The notes under the pieces are model-generated. The model was given only the letters and a program-made list of their open reading frames with translations, searched no databases and was not told the origin of the DNA. The position numbers and the translations under genes are program-made. A stretch of DNA of 36,938 bases, taken from the NCBI RefSeq assembly GCF_018860165.1, contig NZ_JAHKNG010000037.1, positions 1 to 36,938 of the forward strand, written 5' to 3'. Of the stretch, positions 7,837-16,567 are shown piece by piece (the first letter of the stretch is position 1; each line of letters begins with the position of its first letter). The stretch comes from Paracoccus marinaquae (GTDB lineage: Bacteria > Pseudomonadota > Alphaproteobacteria > Rhodobacterales > Rhodobacteraceae).

Positions 7837-8427
7837 ATGCAGACGACCACCCTTTCATTCTCGAACCTCCACAACCACGGCGAGCTTTTCGCCAACCTGT
7901 TTCGTGCCCGCAAGCAGAGTTTCATCGTTCAGAAGAACTGGGACCTGCCCGAGGCCGACGACATGGAGTTCGACCAGTACGACACGCCGCAGAGCCGCTG
8001 GATCGCCATCCACGACAAGGGCGAGGTCATGGCCGGCATCCGCCTGACGCCGACCACGGCGCGCTGCGGCATCTACAGCTACATGATCCGCGATGCGCAG
8101 AAGGGCATCCTCGGTGGCTCGATCCCGCAGGATCTGCTGTTTGAAGAGGCGCCGGTGGACGAACACACCTGGGAATGCTCGCGTGTCTTCGTCAGCCATT
8201 CGATCCCGCAGATGTACCGCCGCAAGGTGCATTTCAAGATGGTCGAGGCGATGACCGGATCGGCGCGCGAACTGGGCGCCACCCGGCTGATCGCGCTGAC
8301 CGGTGCCAACTGGCCGCGCTGGTATGGCCGCTGCGGTCTGGAAGCCGAGGCCATCGGCCGGGTGATGTGGATCGACGACGGCGACTTCCAGTGCGTGTCG
8401 ATCAACCTGGCGGGCAAGATGCACTGA
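7837..8427 (+). CDS. acyl-homoserine-lactone synthase (LuxI family)
   Basis: LuxI enzymes make N-acyl-homoserine-lactone signals from S-adenosylmethionine and acyl-ACP. The 196-residue product carries the conserved charged and aromatic residues: R25, F29 and W35 in the N-terminal motif, E44/D46/D49 in EFDQYD, R69 in AGIRL, and E113/R116 in WECSRVFV. The ATG at 7837 was chosen because AGGAG (7823-7827) precedes it at nine bases; the longer frame from 7795 has no such site. Together with the upstream luxR it forms a complete quorum-sensing module. The acyl chain length cannot be told from sequence. Confidence 0.92.
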   Translation: MQTTTLSFSNLHNHGELFANLFRARKQSFIVQKNWDLPEADDMEFDQYDTPQSRWIAIHDKGEVMAGIRLTPTTARCGIYSYMIRDAQKGILGGSIPQDLLFEEAPVDEHTWECSRVFVSHSIPQMYRRKVHFKMVEAMTGSARELGATRLIALTGANWPRWYGRCGLEAEAIGRVMWIDDGDFQCVSINLAGKMH

Positions 8428-8488
8428 TCCGGCAGGACGGCGGAAGGGGCTGTTCGCCCCCCGGCGGTGGCCCTAGTATGGCGCCGTC

Positions 8489-9805
8489 ATGGCCGATCTG
8501 TTCGATACAAGCCCGTCCTCCAGCCCGCCGCCGTCCCCGGCGGTAAGGCCCTTGGCCGATCGCATTCGCCCGGTGCGCATGAGCGATGTGATCGGCCAGG
8601 ACAAGGTTCTGGGACCGGACGGGCCCCTGGGGTCGATGCTGGCGTCGGGAAGCCTGTCCTCGCTGATCCTGTGGGGACCGCCCGGCGTCGGCAAGACCAC
8701 CATTGCCCGGCTTCTGGCAGACGAGACCGATCTGGCCTTCGTCCAGATCAGCGCCATCTTCACCGGCGTTCCCGATCTGCGCAAAGTCTTCGAGGCCGCC
8801 AGGCTGCGCCGCCAGCAGGGTCGCGGCACGCTGCTGTTCGTCGACGAGATTCACCGCTTCAACAAGGCGCAGCAGGACGGGTTCCTGCCGCATATGGAGG
8901 ATGGCACCATCCTTCTGGTCGGCGCCACGACCGAGAACCCCTCGTTCGAACTGAACGCCGCGCTGATGTCGCGGGCGCAGGTGATCGTGCTGGAGCGCCT
9001 TGGCCCTGCCGATCTGGAGCGTCTGGCCCGGCGGGCCGAGAAGGAACTGGACCGCAAGCTGCCGCTGACCGCCGAGGCGCGCGCGGCGCTTCTGGAGATG
9101 GCCGATGGCGATGGCCGCGCGGTGCTGAACCTGATCGAGCAGGTGGCGGCATGGAAGACCGACAAGCCGGTCGATGCGCCCGCCATGGCCCAGCGGCTGA
9201 TGCGGCGGGCGGCGAAATACGACAAGTCCGGCGACGAGCATTACAACCTGATCTCGGCCCTGCACAAATCCGTGCGCGGCTCGGACCCGGACGCGGCGCT
9301 CTACTGGCTGGCGCGGATGCTGGAGGGCGGCGAGGATCCACGCTATCTGGCCCGCCGCATCACCCGCATGGCGGTCGAGGATATCGGCCTCGCCGATCCG
9401 GCGGCAGCCCGGCACTGTCTGGACGCCTGGGCGATGTATGAGCGTCTCGGCAGCCCCGAGGGCGAACTGGCCCTGGCGCAGGCGGTGATCTATCTGGCGC
9501 TGGCGCCGAAATCCAACGCCGGGTACGTGGCCTACAAGGGCGCACGCGCCGAGGCGAAGCGCACCGGCAGCCTGATGCCGCCCGCCCATATCCTGAACGC
9601 GCCGACGAAGATGATGAAGGAACAGGGCTACGGCGCGGGCTATGCCTATGACCACGATGCCGAGGATGGCTTTTCGGGCCAGAACTATTTCCCCGACGGC
9701 ATGAAGCGTCCGGTCCTCTATCTGCCGGTCGAACGCGGCTTCGAGCGCGAGTTGAAGAAGCGCCTCGACTGGTTCGTGAGCCAGCGCCTGAAGCGCGGCG
9801 GTTGA
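8489..9805 (+). CDS. rarA: replication-associated recombination protein A (RarA/MgsA AAA+ ATPase)
   Basis: RarA acts at stalled replication forks and resembles clamp-loader subunits and eukaryotic WRNIP1. The 438-residue protein has Walker A GPPGVGKT (residues 63-70), Walker B LLFVDEIHRF (about 114-123), a sensor-1 segment GATTENPSFELNAAL, and the C-terminal tetramerisation domain with DEHYNLISALHKSVRGSDPDAALYWLARML. The length is normal. It precedes crcB with a 31-base gap on the same strand. Confidence 0.95.
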   Translation: MADLFDTSPSSSPPPSPAVRPLADRIRPVRMSDVIGQDKVLGPDGPLGSMLASGSLSSLILWGPPGVGKTTIARLLADETDLAFVQISAIFTGVPDLRKVFEAARLRRQQGRGTLLFVDEIHRFNKAQQDGFLPHMEDGTILLVGATTENPSFELNAALMSRAQVIVLERLGPADLERLARRAEKELDRKLPLTAEARAALLEMADGDGRAVLNLIEQVAAWKTDKPVDAPAMAQRLMRRAAKYDKSGDEHYNLISALHKSVRGSDPDAALYWLARMLEGGEDPRYLARRITRMAVEDIGLADPAAARHCLDAWAMYERLGSPEGELALAQAVIYLALAPKSNAGYVAYKGARAEAKRTGSLMPPAHILNAPTKMMKEQGYGAGYAYDHDAEDGFSGQNYFPDGMKRPVLYLPVERGFERELKKRLDWFVSQRLKRGG

Positions 9806-9836
9806 CTTTGCGCGCGGCCCGCCACATTGACGCGCC

Positions 9837-10211
9837 ATGATGAATCCCTTCCTTCAGGTGGCGCTTGGCGGCGCGGTCGGCGCGACGGCGCGCTATGCCG
9901 TCTATCGTGCCATCCCGCTGCACGGGCCGGGCTTTCCGGTCGCAACCGGCGTGGTCAATGTCGCCGGCAGTCTGCTCATGGGCCTGCTGGCGGCCTTCAT
10001 GGCGCATCGCTGGAACAGTGATTATGCGCCGCTGCTGCTGGCCGGTGTGCTGGGTGGGTTCACCACCTTTTCCGCCTTCTCGCTGGACGCGCTGACCCTG
10101 TGGGAGCGCGGGCAGGCGATCGGCGCGCTGGTCTATGTTCTGGCCTCGGTCGTGCTGTCGCTGGCGGCGGTGATCGCCGGGCTGGCCCTTGGCCGGGGGG
10201 TGTGGGCATGA
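9837..10211 (+). CDS. crcB: fluoride ion exporter CrcB/Fluc
   Basis: CrcB is a small dual-topology membrane channel that exports fluoride. The 124-residue protein has four hydrophobic segments and the family signature GGFTTFSAFSLDA (about residues 72-84), together with the N-terminal GGAVGATARY and a GVVNVAGSLLMGLL helix. The length is typical. The stop overlaps the next start as ATGA (10208-10211), so it is translationally coupled to the pseudouridine synthase. No fluoride riboswitch is apparent in the short gap before it. Confidence 0.93.
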   Translation: MMNPFLQVALGGAVGATARYAVYRAIPLHGPGFPVATGVVNVAGSLLMGLLAAFMAHRWNSDYAPLLLAGVLGGFTTFSAFSLDALTLWERGQAIGALVYVLASVVLSLAAVIAGLALGRGVWA

Positions 10212-11257
10212 GCGGCGTCCAGACCATCCGCGTGGGCGCGGACGAGGGCGAGCAGCGTCTTGACCGCTGGCTGAAGAAGCGGTTCCCGCAACTGACCCAG
10301 GGCGCGGTCGAGAAGATGTGCCGCACCGGACAGTTGCGTGTCGATGGCGGGCGGGTGAAGGCCGCGACCCGGATCGAGACGGGGCAGGAGGTGCGGGTGC
10401 CGCCTCTGCCCGATGCCCAGCCCGTGCCGGCGAAGGCCGCAGAGCCGCGCATCACCGACAGCGATCAGCAGATGATCCAGGCGGCGGTACTGTGGAAGGA
10501 CCAGCATATCATCGCGCTGAACAAGCCGCCGGGCCTGCCGTCGCAGGGCGGCAGCGGGCAGGGCAGCCGCCATGTGGACGGGCTGACCGGGGCGCTGATG
10601 TTCGGCTACAAGGACCGGCCCAAGCTGGTGCACCGGCTGGACAAGGATACCTCGGGTCTGTTGCTGCTGGCGCGGACCGACCGCATCGCCCGCGCGCTTT
10701 CCGAGGCGTTCCGGGCGCGGACCACGCGCAAGATCTACTGGGCGGCGGTCGCGGGCGTTCCCAGCCCGCGCATGGGCACGATCCGCTATGGGCTGGTCAA
10801 GGCGCCGGGGCACGGTCGCGGTGGCGAGGGCGAGAAGATGATCGCCGTCCATCCGCGCGACATCGACGCGACCGAGGGCGCCAAGCGCGCGACCACCGAT
10901 TATGCCGTGCTGGATGCGCTTGGGACGCGGGCCAGCTGGTGCGCGCTGGTGCCGATCACCGGGCGCACCCATCAGCTGCGCGCGCATATGGCAGAACTGG
11001 GCCATCCCATTGTCGGGGACGGCAAATATGGCGGCTCGGGTCAGGAAAACCTGGGCGATGGCTGGGGCGCGCAACTGGGTGGAGAGATCAGCCGCAAGCT
11101 GCACCTGCACGCCCGCAGCCTGTCTTTCGACCACCCGGTCACGAACCGGCGCATCACCCTGACCGCGCCCTTGCCCGACCATATGCAGCGGACATGGAAG
11201 GCCCTTGGATGGCACGAGCATGACGTGCCCGAGGATCCCTTTGCGGAGGACGCATGA
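10208..11257 (+). CDS. RluA/RluC-family 23S rRNA pseudouridine synthase
   Basis: This family converts specific uridines of 23S rRNA to pseudouridine. The 349-residue protein has an N-terminal S4 RNA-binding domain (EQRLDRWLKKRFPQLTQGAVEKM, about residues 13-35) and a catalytic domain with HRLDKDTSGLLLLAR at residues 142-156; D145 is the expected catalytic aspartate. ITGRTHQLRAHMAELGHPIVGDGKYG is the second family signature. The ATG at 10208 gives the overlap with crcB and a natural S4 start. It most resembles RluC, but the exact target uridines cannot be read from sequence. The stop overlaps the HAD gene as ATGA. Confidence 0.92.
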   Translation: MSGVQTIRVGADEGEQRLDRWLKKRFPQLTQGAVEKMCRTGQLRVDGGRVKAATRIETGQEVRVPPLPDAQPVPAKAAEPRITDSDQQMIQAAVLWKDQHIIALNKPPGLPSQGGSGQGSRHVDGLTGALMFGYKDRPKLVHRLDKDTSGLLLLARTDRIARALSEAFRARTTRKIYWAAVAGVPSPRMGTIRYGLVKAPGHGRGGEGEKMIAVHPRDIDATEGAKRATTDYAVLDALGTRASWCALVPITGRTHQLRAHMAELGHPIVGDGKYGGSGQENLGDGWGAQLGGEISRKLHLHARSLSFDHPVTNRRITLTAPLPDHMQRTWKALGWHEHDVPEDPFAEDA

Positions 11258-11910
11258 GGCTGGTTGTCTTTGACGTGGACGGGACGCTGGTGGACAGCCA
11301 GCACCATATCTGCCGGGCGATGGACATGGCCTTCGAGCATGCCGGCCTGACGCCGCTGCCGCGGCCGCAGATTCTGGGCATCGTCGGACTGTCACTGCCG
11401 GTCGCGGTGGCACAGCTTGCGCCCGAGGCCGATCCGCCGACCCAGGCGCGTATCGTCGCGGGGTATCGCGCGGCCTTTCAGATGAGCCGGATGACCGAGG
11501 AGGCGCCGCTCTTTCCCGGTGCGATGGCCTGCCTAGATGGGTTGTCGGCGCGCGATGACATGCTGCTGGCCGTGGCCACCGGCAAGTCGCGGCGCGGCCT
11601 CGACGCGATGATCGAGGCGCATGGGCTGGTGGGGCGGTTCGTGTCCCTGCAGACGGCCGACGATCACCCCTCGAAGCCGCACCCGGCGATGCTGCTGGCC
11701 GCGATCGCCGAGGGCGGCGTCGAGGCCGGGCGGGCGGCGATGGTCGGCGACACATCCTTCGATATCGAGATGGCGCGCGGGGCCGGGGCGACGGGTTTCG
11801 GCGTCGCCTGGGGTTATCACCCGGCCGCGGCGCTGGAACAGGCCGGCGCCGCGCTGGTGGCGCCCGATTTCCCGGCGCTGACCGCCGCCATCGAGGACTG
11901 GGCGCAATGA
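11254..11910 (+). CDS. HAD-superfamily hydrolase, phosphoglycolate-phosphatase-like
   Basis: A 218-residue cytoplasmic phosphatase-type protein. Motif I is FDVDGTLVDS with nucleophile D7 and acid/base D9. A helical cap follows, then the motif II threonine in VATGKSRRGLD, the motif III lysine in SKPHPAM, and motif IV MVGDTSFDIEMARGAG. The overall shape is that of the Gph/PGP group, but the cap does not pin the substrate. It overlaps both neighbours as ATGA, in a string running from crcB to the ATP12 gene. Confidence 0.85.
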   Translation: MRLVVFDVDGTLVDSQHHICRAMDMAFEHAGLTPLPRPQILGIVGLSLPVAVAQLAPEADPPTQARIVAGYRAAFQMSRMTEEAPLFPGAMACLDGLSARDDMLLAVATGKSRRGLDAMIEAHGLVGRFVSLQTADDHPSKPHPAMLLAAIAEGGVEAGRAAMVGDTSFDIEMARGAGATGFGVAWGYHPAAALEQAGAALVAPDFPALTAAIEDWAQ

Positions 11911-12620
11911 GTGAATGGAAGGCGCGGCGGTTCTGGAAGGCCGCCGATATCCGGACCGCCGGCACGGGATGGGAGGTTGCGCTGGATGGGCGCCCGGTCC
12001 GCACGCCGGGCAAGCAGCCGCTGATCCTGCCGACCGCGGCGCTGGCCCGCGCGGTGGCCGGCGAATGGGATGCGCAGACCGAGGCGATCGATCCGAACAC
12101 GATGCCCCTGACCCGCGCGGCGAATTCCGCCATCGAGAAGGTCGCCCCGCAATTCGCCGGTGTGGCGGCGATGCTGGCCGATTACGGCGGCACCGATCTG
12201 CTGTCCTACCGGGCCGAACAGCCCGAGGAACTGGTGCGGATGCAGGCCGAGGGCTGGGATCCGCTGATCGACTGGGCGGCGACGGAACTGCGCGCGCCCC
12301 TGCGGATCACGCATGGGGTGATCCCGATTCCGCAGGATCCCGAATCGCTGACCCGGCTGCGCGCCGAGGTCGAGGCGCTGGACGTCTTCGGGCTGACGGC
12401 GCTGCACGATCTTGTGACCCTGCCGGGCTCTCTGGTCATCGGGCTGGCGGTGCTGCGCGGCCGGATCGAGGCCGAGGAAGCCTGGCATCTGTCGCGCATC
12501 GACGAAAAATTTCAGGCCGCCCGCTGGGGCGAGGACGAAGAGGCGCGACTCACGGCGGAAACCCGGCGCGCGGCCATTCATTCGGCTGCGCGGTTCTGGC
12601 ACCTGTCGCGCGTCGGTTGA
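11907..12620 (+). CDS. ATP12-family F1-ATPase assembly chaperone
   Basis: ATP12 proteins bind the alpha subunit of F1-ATPase during assembly; the family is found in mitochondria and alphaproteobacteria. The 237-residue protein begins with the typical KARRFWKAADIRTAGTGWEVALDGRPVRTPGK segment and continues with MPLTRAANSAIEKV and TDLLSYRAEQPEELV, then a helical C-terminal half (ALHDLVTLPGSLVIGLAVLRG). The length is standard. Its start overlaps the HAD gene stop, so it is likely co-transcribed. No ATP synthase genes are in this window. Confidence 0.92.
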   Translation: MSEWKARRFWKAADIRTAGTGWEVALDGRPVRTPGKQPLILPTAALARAVAGEWDAQTEAIDPNTMPLTRAANSAIEKVAPQFAGVAAMLADYGGTDLLSYRAEQPEELVRMQAEGWDPLIDWAATELRAPLRITHGVIPIPQDPESLTRLRAEVEALDVFGLTALHDLVTLPGSLVIGLAVLRGRIEAEEAWHLSRIDEKFQAARWGEDEEARLTAETRRAAIHSAARFWHLSRVG

Positions 12621-12645
12621 ATATTTGGCTGTGGCAAGGGCTCGC

Positions 12646-12673
12646 TTGACCTGACCGGCTGGATCGGCACAAT
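12646..12673 (+). promoter_or_regulatory. putative promoter of the amino-acid binding protein gene
   Basis: TTGACC at 12646-12651 and CACAAT at 12668-12673 are 16 bases apart, 111 bases upstream of the ATG at 12784. The 163-base gap from the ATP12 gene otherwise shows nothing I recognise. Confidence 0.35.
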
Positions 12674-12783
12674 GTCGCCTATCTTGAGCCGCGCCTTGGC
12701 CGACGGACCGGGCGAGCGACCGTCGATGTCGTCAATGGGCACGGGCAGGGATGCAGGCTCGAAGACCCGAAAAAGGGGCAGGT

Positions 12784-13797
12784 ATGTATAGAAGCGTTGT
12801 ACTCGGCGCAGTGATCGTCTCCGGGTTATCGATGGCGGCTTCGGCGGATGTCCTGACGGATGTCCGGTCGCGCGGGGAACTGGTTTGCGGGGTCAATGCC
12901 GGGCTTGCCGGATTCGCGGCGCCGGACGCGAATGGCAACTGGACCGGGTTCGACGTGTCTTTCTGCAGGGCCGTCGCGGCGGCGGTGCTGGGCGACCCGT
13001 CCAAGGTCAAGTTCGTGCCGATGGATCCGGAACGCCGCTTCCAGCAGTTGCAGGACGGCGAGATCGACCTTCTGGCGCGCAACTCGACCTGGACCTTTTC
13101 GCGCGACACGGCGCTTGACCTGGAATTCCCCGGGGTCAGCTATTACGACGGCCAGGGTTTCATGGTCCGCAAGTCGCTGGGGGTCACTTCGGTCAAGGAA
13201 CTGGACAGCATCCCGATCTGCGTCCAGAGCTCGTCGACCACCGCGCAGAACCTGTCGGATTATTTCCGCGTCAACGGCATGGTGCTTGAGCAGATCGACA
13301 TCGCCGGCGCCGCCGAGGGCGAGCGGAGTTATGCGGCGGGCGATTGCGAGGCCTATACCGGGGATGCGTCGGGGCTGGCGGCGGCGCGCGCGGCTTTTGC
13401 GGATCCTGAAAACCACATCGTTCTGCCCGAGATCATCTCGAAGGAACCCCTGGGTCCGGCGGTGCGCCAGGATGACGGGCGCTGGACGGATATCGTGCGC
13501 TGGACGCTCTATGCGCTGATCGCGGCCGAAGAATACGGCGTCACCTCGAAGAATATCGAGGAACTGGTCAAGGCATCGGGCAACCCCGAGGTGCAGCGGC
13601 TGCTGGGGGTCAGCGACGATCTTGGCGTGATGCTGGGACTGGACAGGGACTGGGCGCGTCGCGCCATCCAGGCCGTCGGCAATTACGGCGAGATATTCGC
13701 GGCCAATATCGGCGAGCAGACGCCGATCGGGCTGGCCCGCGGTCTGAATGCGCAATGGACGCAGGGCGGGCTGCTCTACGCGCCGCCCTTCCGCTGA
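12784..13797 (+). CDS. periplasmic amino-acid-binding protein of an ABC transporter (AapJ/BztA type)
   Basis: The 337-residue precursor has a signal peptide (residues about 1-20, ending MAASA) and a family-3 solute-binding domain: VRSRGELVCGVNAGLAGFAAPDANGNWTGFDVSFCRA is typical of the general L-amino-acid or glutamate/glutamine binding proteins AapJ and BztA. The ATG at 12784 was chosen because it yields the signal peptide and is preceded by AGGGGCAGG; the frame's earlier start at 12751 would not. The permease and ATPase genes usually adjacent (aapQMP/bztBCD) are absent. It is either an orphan binding protein or serves a transporter encoded elsewhere. Confidence 0.9.
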   Translation: MYRSVVLGAVIVSGLSMAASADVLTDVRSRGELVCGVNAGLAGFAAPDANGNWTGFDVSFCRAVAAAVLGDPSKVKFVPMDPERRFQQLQDGEIDLLARNSTWTFSRDTALDLEFPGVSYYDGQGFMVRKSLGVTSVKELDSIPICVQSSSTTAQNLSDYFRVNGMVLEQIDIAGAAEGERSYAAGDCEAYTGDASGLAAARAAFADPENHIVLPEIISKEPLGPAVRQDDGRWTDIVRWTLYALIAAEEYGVTSKNIEELVKASGNPEVQRLLGVSDDLGVMLGLDRDWARRAIQAVGNYGEIFAANIGEQTPIGLARGLNAQWTQGGLLYAPPFR

Positions 13798-13816
13798 CGC
13801 ATCGCGGGGTGGCGGC

Positions 13817-14335
13817 TCAGCGGCGGCCGTCGAGGCGCACGAAATCCATGACGCTGCCTTCGCCGGGTCGGACATCGGCCCAGCTGTCGATCTGGAAATC
13901 CACGACCAGCGTCGCCGCGGTCGGATAGCGGCGAAAATCGGGGTCCAGCGGTGGCCGTGCGGGCAGGAGCGCCGCGAATTCCGAGATTCCGGGGTTGTGT
14001 CCGATCATCATCACGGTGGGATGGCTGGCCGTGCGCAGGATCGTCAGCATCTTGTCCGGCCCGGCATGATAGAGGCCGGGCTCGATCCGCAGCAGCGGCC
14101 TGACCTCCAAGGGCGCACCGGCGACCATCGTCCAGGTCTCCTGCGTGCGCCGGGAGGACGAGCACAGCACCTCCTCGGGCTCATAGCCACGGCTGGCCAG
14201 CCAGTCCCCCAGGGCGAGTGCCGAGCGGCGGCCGCGATCATTCAGCGGCCGGTCGTGATCGGCAAGCGTCGGGTCGTCCCAGGCCGATTTGGCGTGGCGG
14301 GTCAGGATCAGCCGTCGATGTCCAAAGGGGGTCAT
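13817..14335 (-). CDS. SixA-type phosphohistidine phosphatase
   Basis: A 172-residue histidine-phosphatase-fold protein. The catalytic RHAKS motif is at residues 13-17 (R13, H14) and a second histidine is in IGHNPGISE (H113). SixA proteins remove phosphate from histidine residues of phosphotransfer proteins. I chose the start at 14335 because the product then begins just before the catalytic strand and because it overlaps the upstream ferredoxin-like stop as ATGA; an earlier start would be inside that gene. It ends 20 bases from the convergent amino-acid binding protein gene. Confidence 0.88.
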   Translation of the reverse strand: MTPFGHRRLILTRHAKSAWDDPTLADHDRPLNDRGRRSALALGDWLASRGYEPEEVLCSSSRRTQETWTMVAGAPLEVRPLLRIEPGLYHAGPDKMLTILRTASHPTVMMIGHNPGISEFAALLPARPPLDPDFRRYPTAATLVVDFQIDSWADVRPGEGSVMDFVRLDGRR

Positions 14336-14964
14336 GGGTGGAACTGCCTCATATGCCAAGCCGATTGTTCGCGCAGCCTGCCACAGCCTTTGCTGATCGG
14401 GCAAGCACGTCTGACACGACACCCCTCACTGATGCAATTACGCCCCTCGGGCCGGTCCAGCCAGCCATGGCAGAGGGCGGTGTCATAACCCTCAGCGGTG
14501 AAGGCATTGACCGGACAGGCCGTCAGACAGGGACGCGGGCAGTCGTGGCAGGGAGGCTCTGCGGCGGGCATCGTTGGCGCCGGTTGCTGCGGCAGGATCA
14601 CCGCCCCGCGAAAGCTGATGAACAGGCCCATCCGGTCATGGATCAGCATGCCGGTGGGTGAGGACCAGCATCGTCCGCTGGCCAGCGCCCAGCCGATGAA
14701 GGGGGCGAAGGGCGGCCCGTCCGAGGGAAAGACCGCGCGCCCGCCGATCTGCGCGGCCCAGGGCCGGATCAGGTGCTTCGACCAGCGGTCCAGAGGGTCG
14801 GCCTGGCCGTCCCGGAATTCGGGCGCGGCGGTGAAGATCCGCCAGAAGTCCGGCTCGTCAGGGGCGATCAGAAGAACCGTGTCATCGCCATCCGCGCATT
14901 GGCCGGCGACGACCAGGCCGCGGGGCGGCGTCAGTTCGTCGCCGGGTGCCCCGTCACAGCCCAT
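14332..14964 (-). CDS. ferredoxin-like iron-sulfur protein of unknown role
   Basis: The 210-residue product has a C-terminal cluster region: C139-x2-C142-x3-C146-x3-C150-P, then C165, C177, C182 and C188-P. This pattern could hold one or two Fe-S clusters, although it departs from the CxxCxxCxxxCP of classic ferredoxins by having three residues between the second and third cysteines. The N-terminal 130 residues resemble no domain I can name; the protein is soluble. It overlaps argB by 11 bases and sixA by 4, so all three are probably translated together. Function unknown; an electron-transfer or radical-related role is only a guess. Confidence 0.8.
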   Translation of the reverse strand: MGCDGAPGDELTPPRGLVVAGQCADGDDTVLLIAPDEPDFWRIFTAAPEFRDGQADPLDRWSKHLIRPWAAQIGGRAVFPSDGPPFAPFIGWALASGRCWSSPTGMLIHDRMGLFISFRGAVILPQQPAPTMPAAEPPCHDCPRPCLTACPVNAFTAEGYDTALCHGWLDRPEGRNCISEGCRVRRACPISKGCGRLREQSAWHMRQFHP

Positions 14965-15868
14965 CCTCGCCCTGCCGCAAGCCGCGCGGCTTGACCCGCG
15001 GCTCGGTCGTGCGGATCAGGCTGCCGGCGCCATGTTCGGTGAACAGTTCCAGCAGACAGGCATTGGGCACGCGGCCATCAAGGATCACCACCGCGCGCAC
15101 GCCCTCCTCGATGGCCTTCAGGGCCGTTTCGGTCTTCGGGATCATGCCGCCGGCGATCTGGCCGTCGGCGATCATCGCGCGCACCTGATCGGGATGCAAC
15201 TGCGTCACCACCTCGCCCGAGGCGTCCTTGACGCCGGCCACATCGGTCAAGAGCAGCAGCCGGTCGGCCTTCAGCGCCCCGGCCACGGCGCCGGCAGCGG
15301 TGTCGCCGTTGACGTTGAAGGTCTCGTTATCCTCCATGCCGGTGGCCACCGGGGCGATCACCGGGATCATCCCGGCGGCATAAAGGTCGCGGATGATCTG
15401 CACGTTCATCTCGATCGGGCGGCCGACGAAACCCAGTTCCGGGTCGTCGGCCTCGCAGACCATCATGTCGTCATCCTTGCCGCTGATGCCGACCGCGCGG
15501 CCGCCGGCATCGTTGATGGCCTGCACGATGCGCTTGTTCACAAGCCCCGACAGCACCATCTCGACCACCTCGACGGTTTCCTTGGTGGTGACCCGCTTGC
15601 CGCGCACGAAATGGCTTTCGATGCCCAGCTTGTCCAGCAACTGGTTGATCATCGGCCCGCCGCCGTGACAGACGACCGGGTTCATGCCGACCTGCTTCAT
15701 CAGCACGATATCGCGGGCGAAATCGGCCATCGCGTCGTCGTCGCCCATCGCGTTGCCGCCGAACTTCACCACCACGACCGCGCCTGAATAGCGCTGCAGA
15801 TAGGGCAGAGCTTCCGACAGGGTGCGAGCGGTGGCGATCCAGTCCCGGTTCATGTTCTGCTTTCTCAT
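14954..15868 (-). CDS. argB: acetylglutamate kinase
   Basis: ArgB phosphorylates N-acetyl-L-glutamate in the second step of arginine synthesis. The product (304 residues from this start) shows the amino-acid-kinase fold: [12 protein letters not shown] (about residues 35-46), [19 protein letters not shown], and [29 protein letters not shown]. The length is slightly long for the family because of the C-terminal tail. A second ATG five codons in (15853) is an equally possible start; neither has a strong ribosome binding site. It follows yihA by 48 bases. Confidence 0.95.
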   Translation of the reverse strand: MRKQNMNRDWIATARTLSEALPYLQRYSGAVVVVKFGGNAMGDDDAMADFARDIVLMKQVGMNPVVCHGGGPMINQLLDKLGIESHFVRGKRVTTKETVEVVEMVLSGLVNKRIVQAINDAGGRAVGISGKDDDMMVCEADDPELGFVGRPIEMNVQIIRDLYAAGMIPVIAPVATGMEDNETFNVNGDTAAGAVAGALKADRLLLLTDVAGVKDASGEVVTQLHPDQVRAMIADGQIAGGMIPKTETALKAIEEGVRAVVILDGRVPNACLLELFTEHGAGSLIRTTEPRVKPRGLRQGEDGL

Positions 15869-15916
15869 CCTTGCGACCCCCGAAAGTTGGCTGGGACCCT
15901 AGGGCGCATCCGCGGG

Positions 15917-16567
15917 TCAGTCCAGCCCGGCAATGATGGCGCGCAGCGTGGCGATGCCCTGACCCTTGTCCGAGGAGGTGACGACCAGTTGCGGGAAGGC
16001 CGCGGGATGTTTCTGCAACTCGTCCTCGACCTGCGCCAGCACCGGCTTGATGGCGTTCGGGCCCAGCTTGTCGGCCTTGGTCAGCACCACCTGGAAGGGC
16101 ACGGCCGAGCGGTCCAGCAGGGTCATGATCTCGTGATCCACCGGCTTGATGCCGTGGCGCGCATCGATCAGGCAGAAGGCGCGGCGCAGGGTCGGCCGCC
16201 CGGCGAGATAGCTTTTCAGCAGCGCCTGCCACTTCGCCACCACCGCAACCGGCGCCTTGGCGAAGCCGTATCCGGGCAGATCGACCAGATAGGCCTGTTC
16301 GCCGAGGGTGAAATAGTTGATCTCCTGCGTCCGGCCGGGCGTGTTCGAGGCCCGGGCGATGCCCTTGCGCCCGGTCAGCGCGTTGATCAGGCTGGACTTG
16401 CCGACATTGCTGCGCCCGGCGAAACAGACCTCGGGCCGGTCGGCCGGGGGCAGACCGTCCATGGCGACCACGCCCTTGAGGAAATCCACCGGGCCGGCGA
16501 ACAGCAGGCGCGCGGCCTCGGCCGCCTCGGCCTCGGGTTCGGGGGCCAGCGGGAAGGCGACCTTCAT
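15917..16567 (-). CDS. yihA: ribosome biogenesis GTP-binding protein YihA/EngB
   Basis: YihA/EngB is an essential GTPase of late 50S ribosome assembly. The 216-residue protein has the G1 loop GRSNVGKSSLINAL (about residues 51-64), G2 NTPGRTQEINYF, G3 DLPGYGFAKAP, G4 TKADKL and G5 TSSDKGQG. The N-terminal 45 residues are a lineage-specific extension. The start overlaps the MOSC gene stop as ATGA (16564-16567). It keeps the alphaproteobacterial order yidC-MOSC-yihA-argB. Confidence 0.95.
   Translation of the reverse strand: MKVAFPLAPEPEAEAAEAARLLFAGPVDFLKGVVAMDGLPPADRPEVCFAGRSNVGKSSLINALTGRKGIARASNTPGRTQEINYFTLGEQAYLVDLPGYGFAKAPVAVVAKWQALLKSYLAGRPTLRRAFCLIDARHGIKPVDHEIMTLLDRSAVPFQVVLTKADKLGPNAIKPVLAQVEDELQKHPAAFPQLVVTSSDKGQGIATLRAIIAGLD

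Noticed and set aside
8428..8488. GGGGC/GCCCC hairpin after luxI as a terminator
   Set aside because: Stem is only five pairs and no T-run follows; rarA may even be read from the same transcript.
10133..12133. 666-codon minus-strand open frame opposite rluC, HAD and ATP12 genes
   Set aside because: Arginine/proline-rich product without any domain; it covers three well-identified plus-strand genes.
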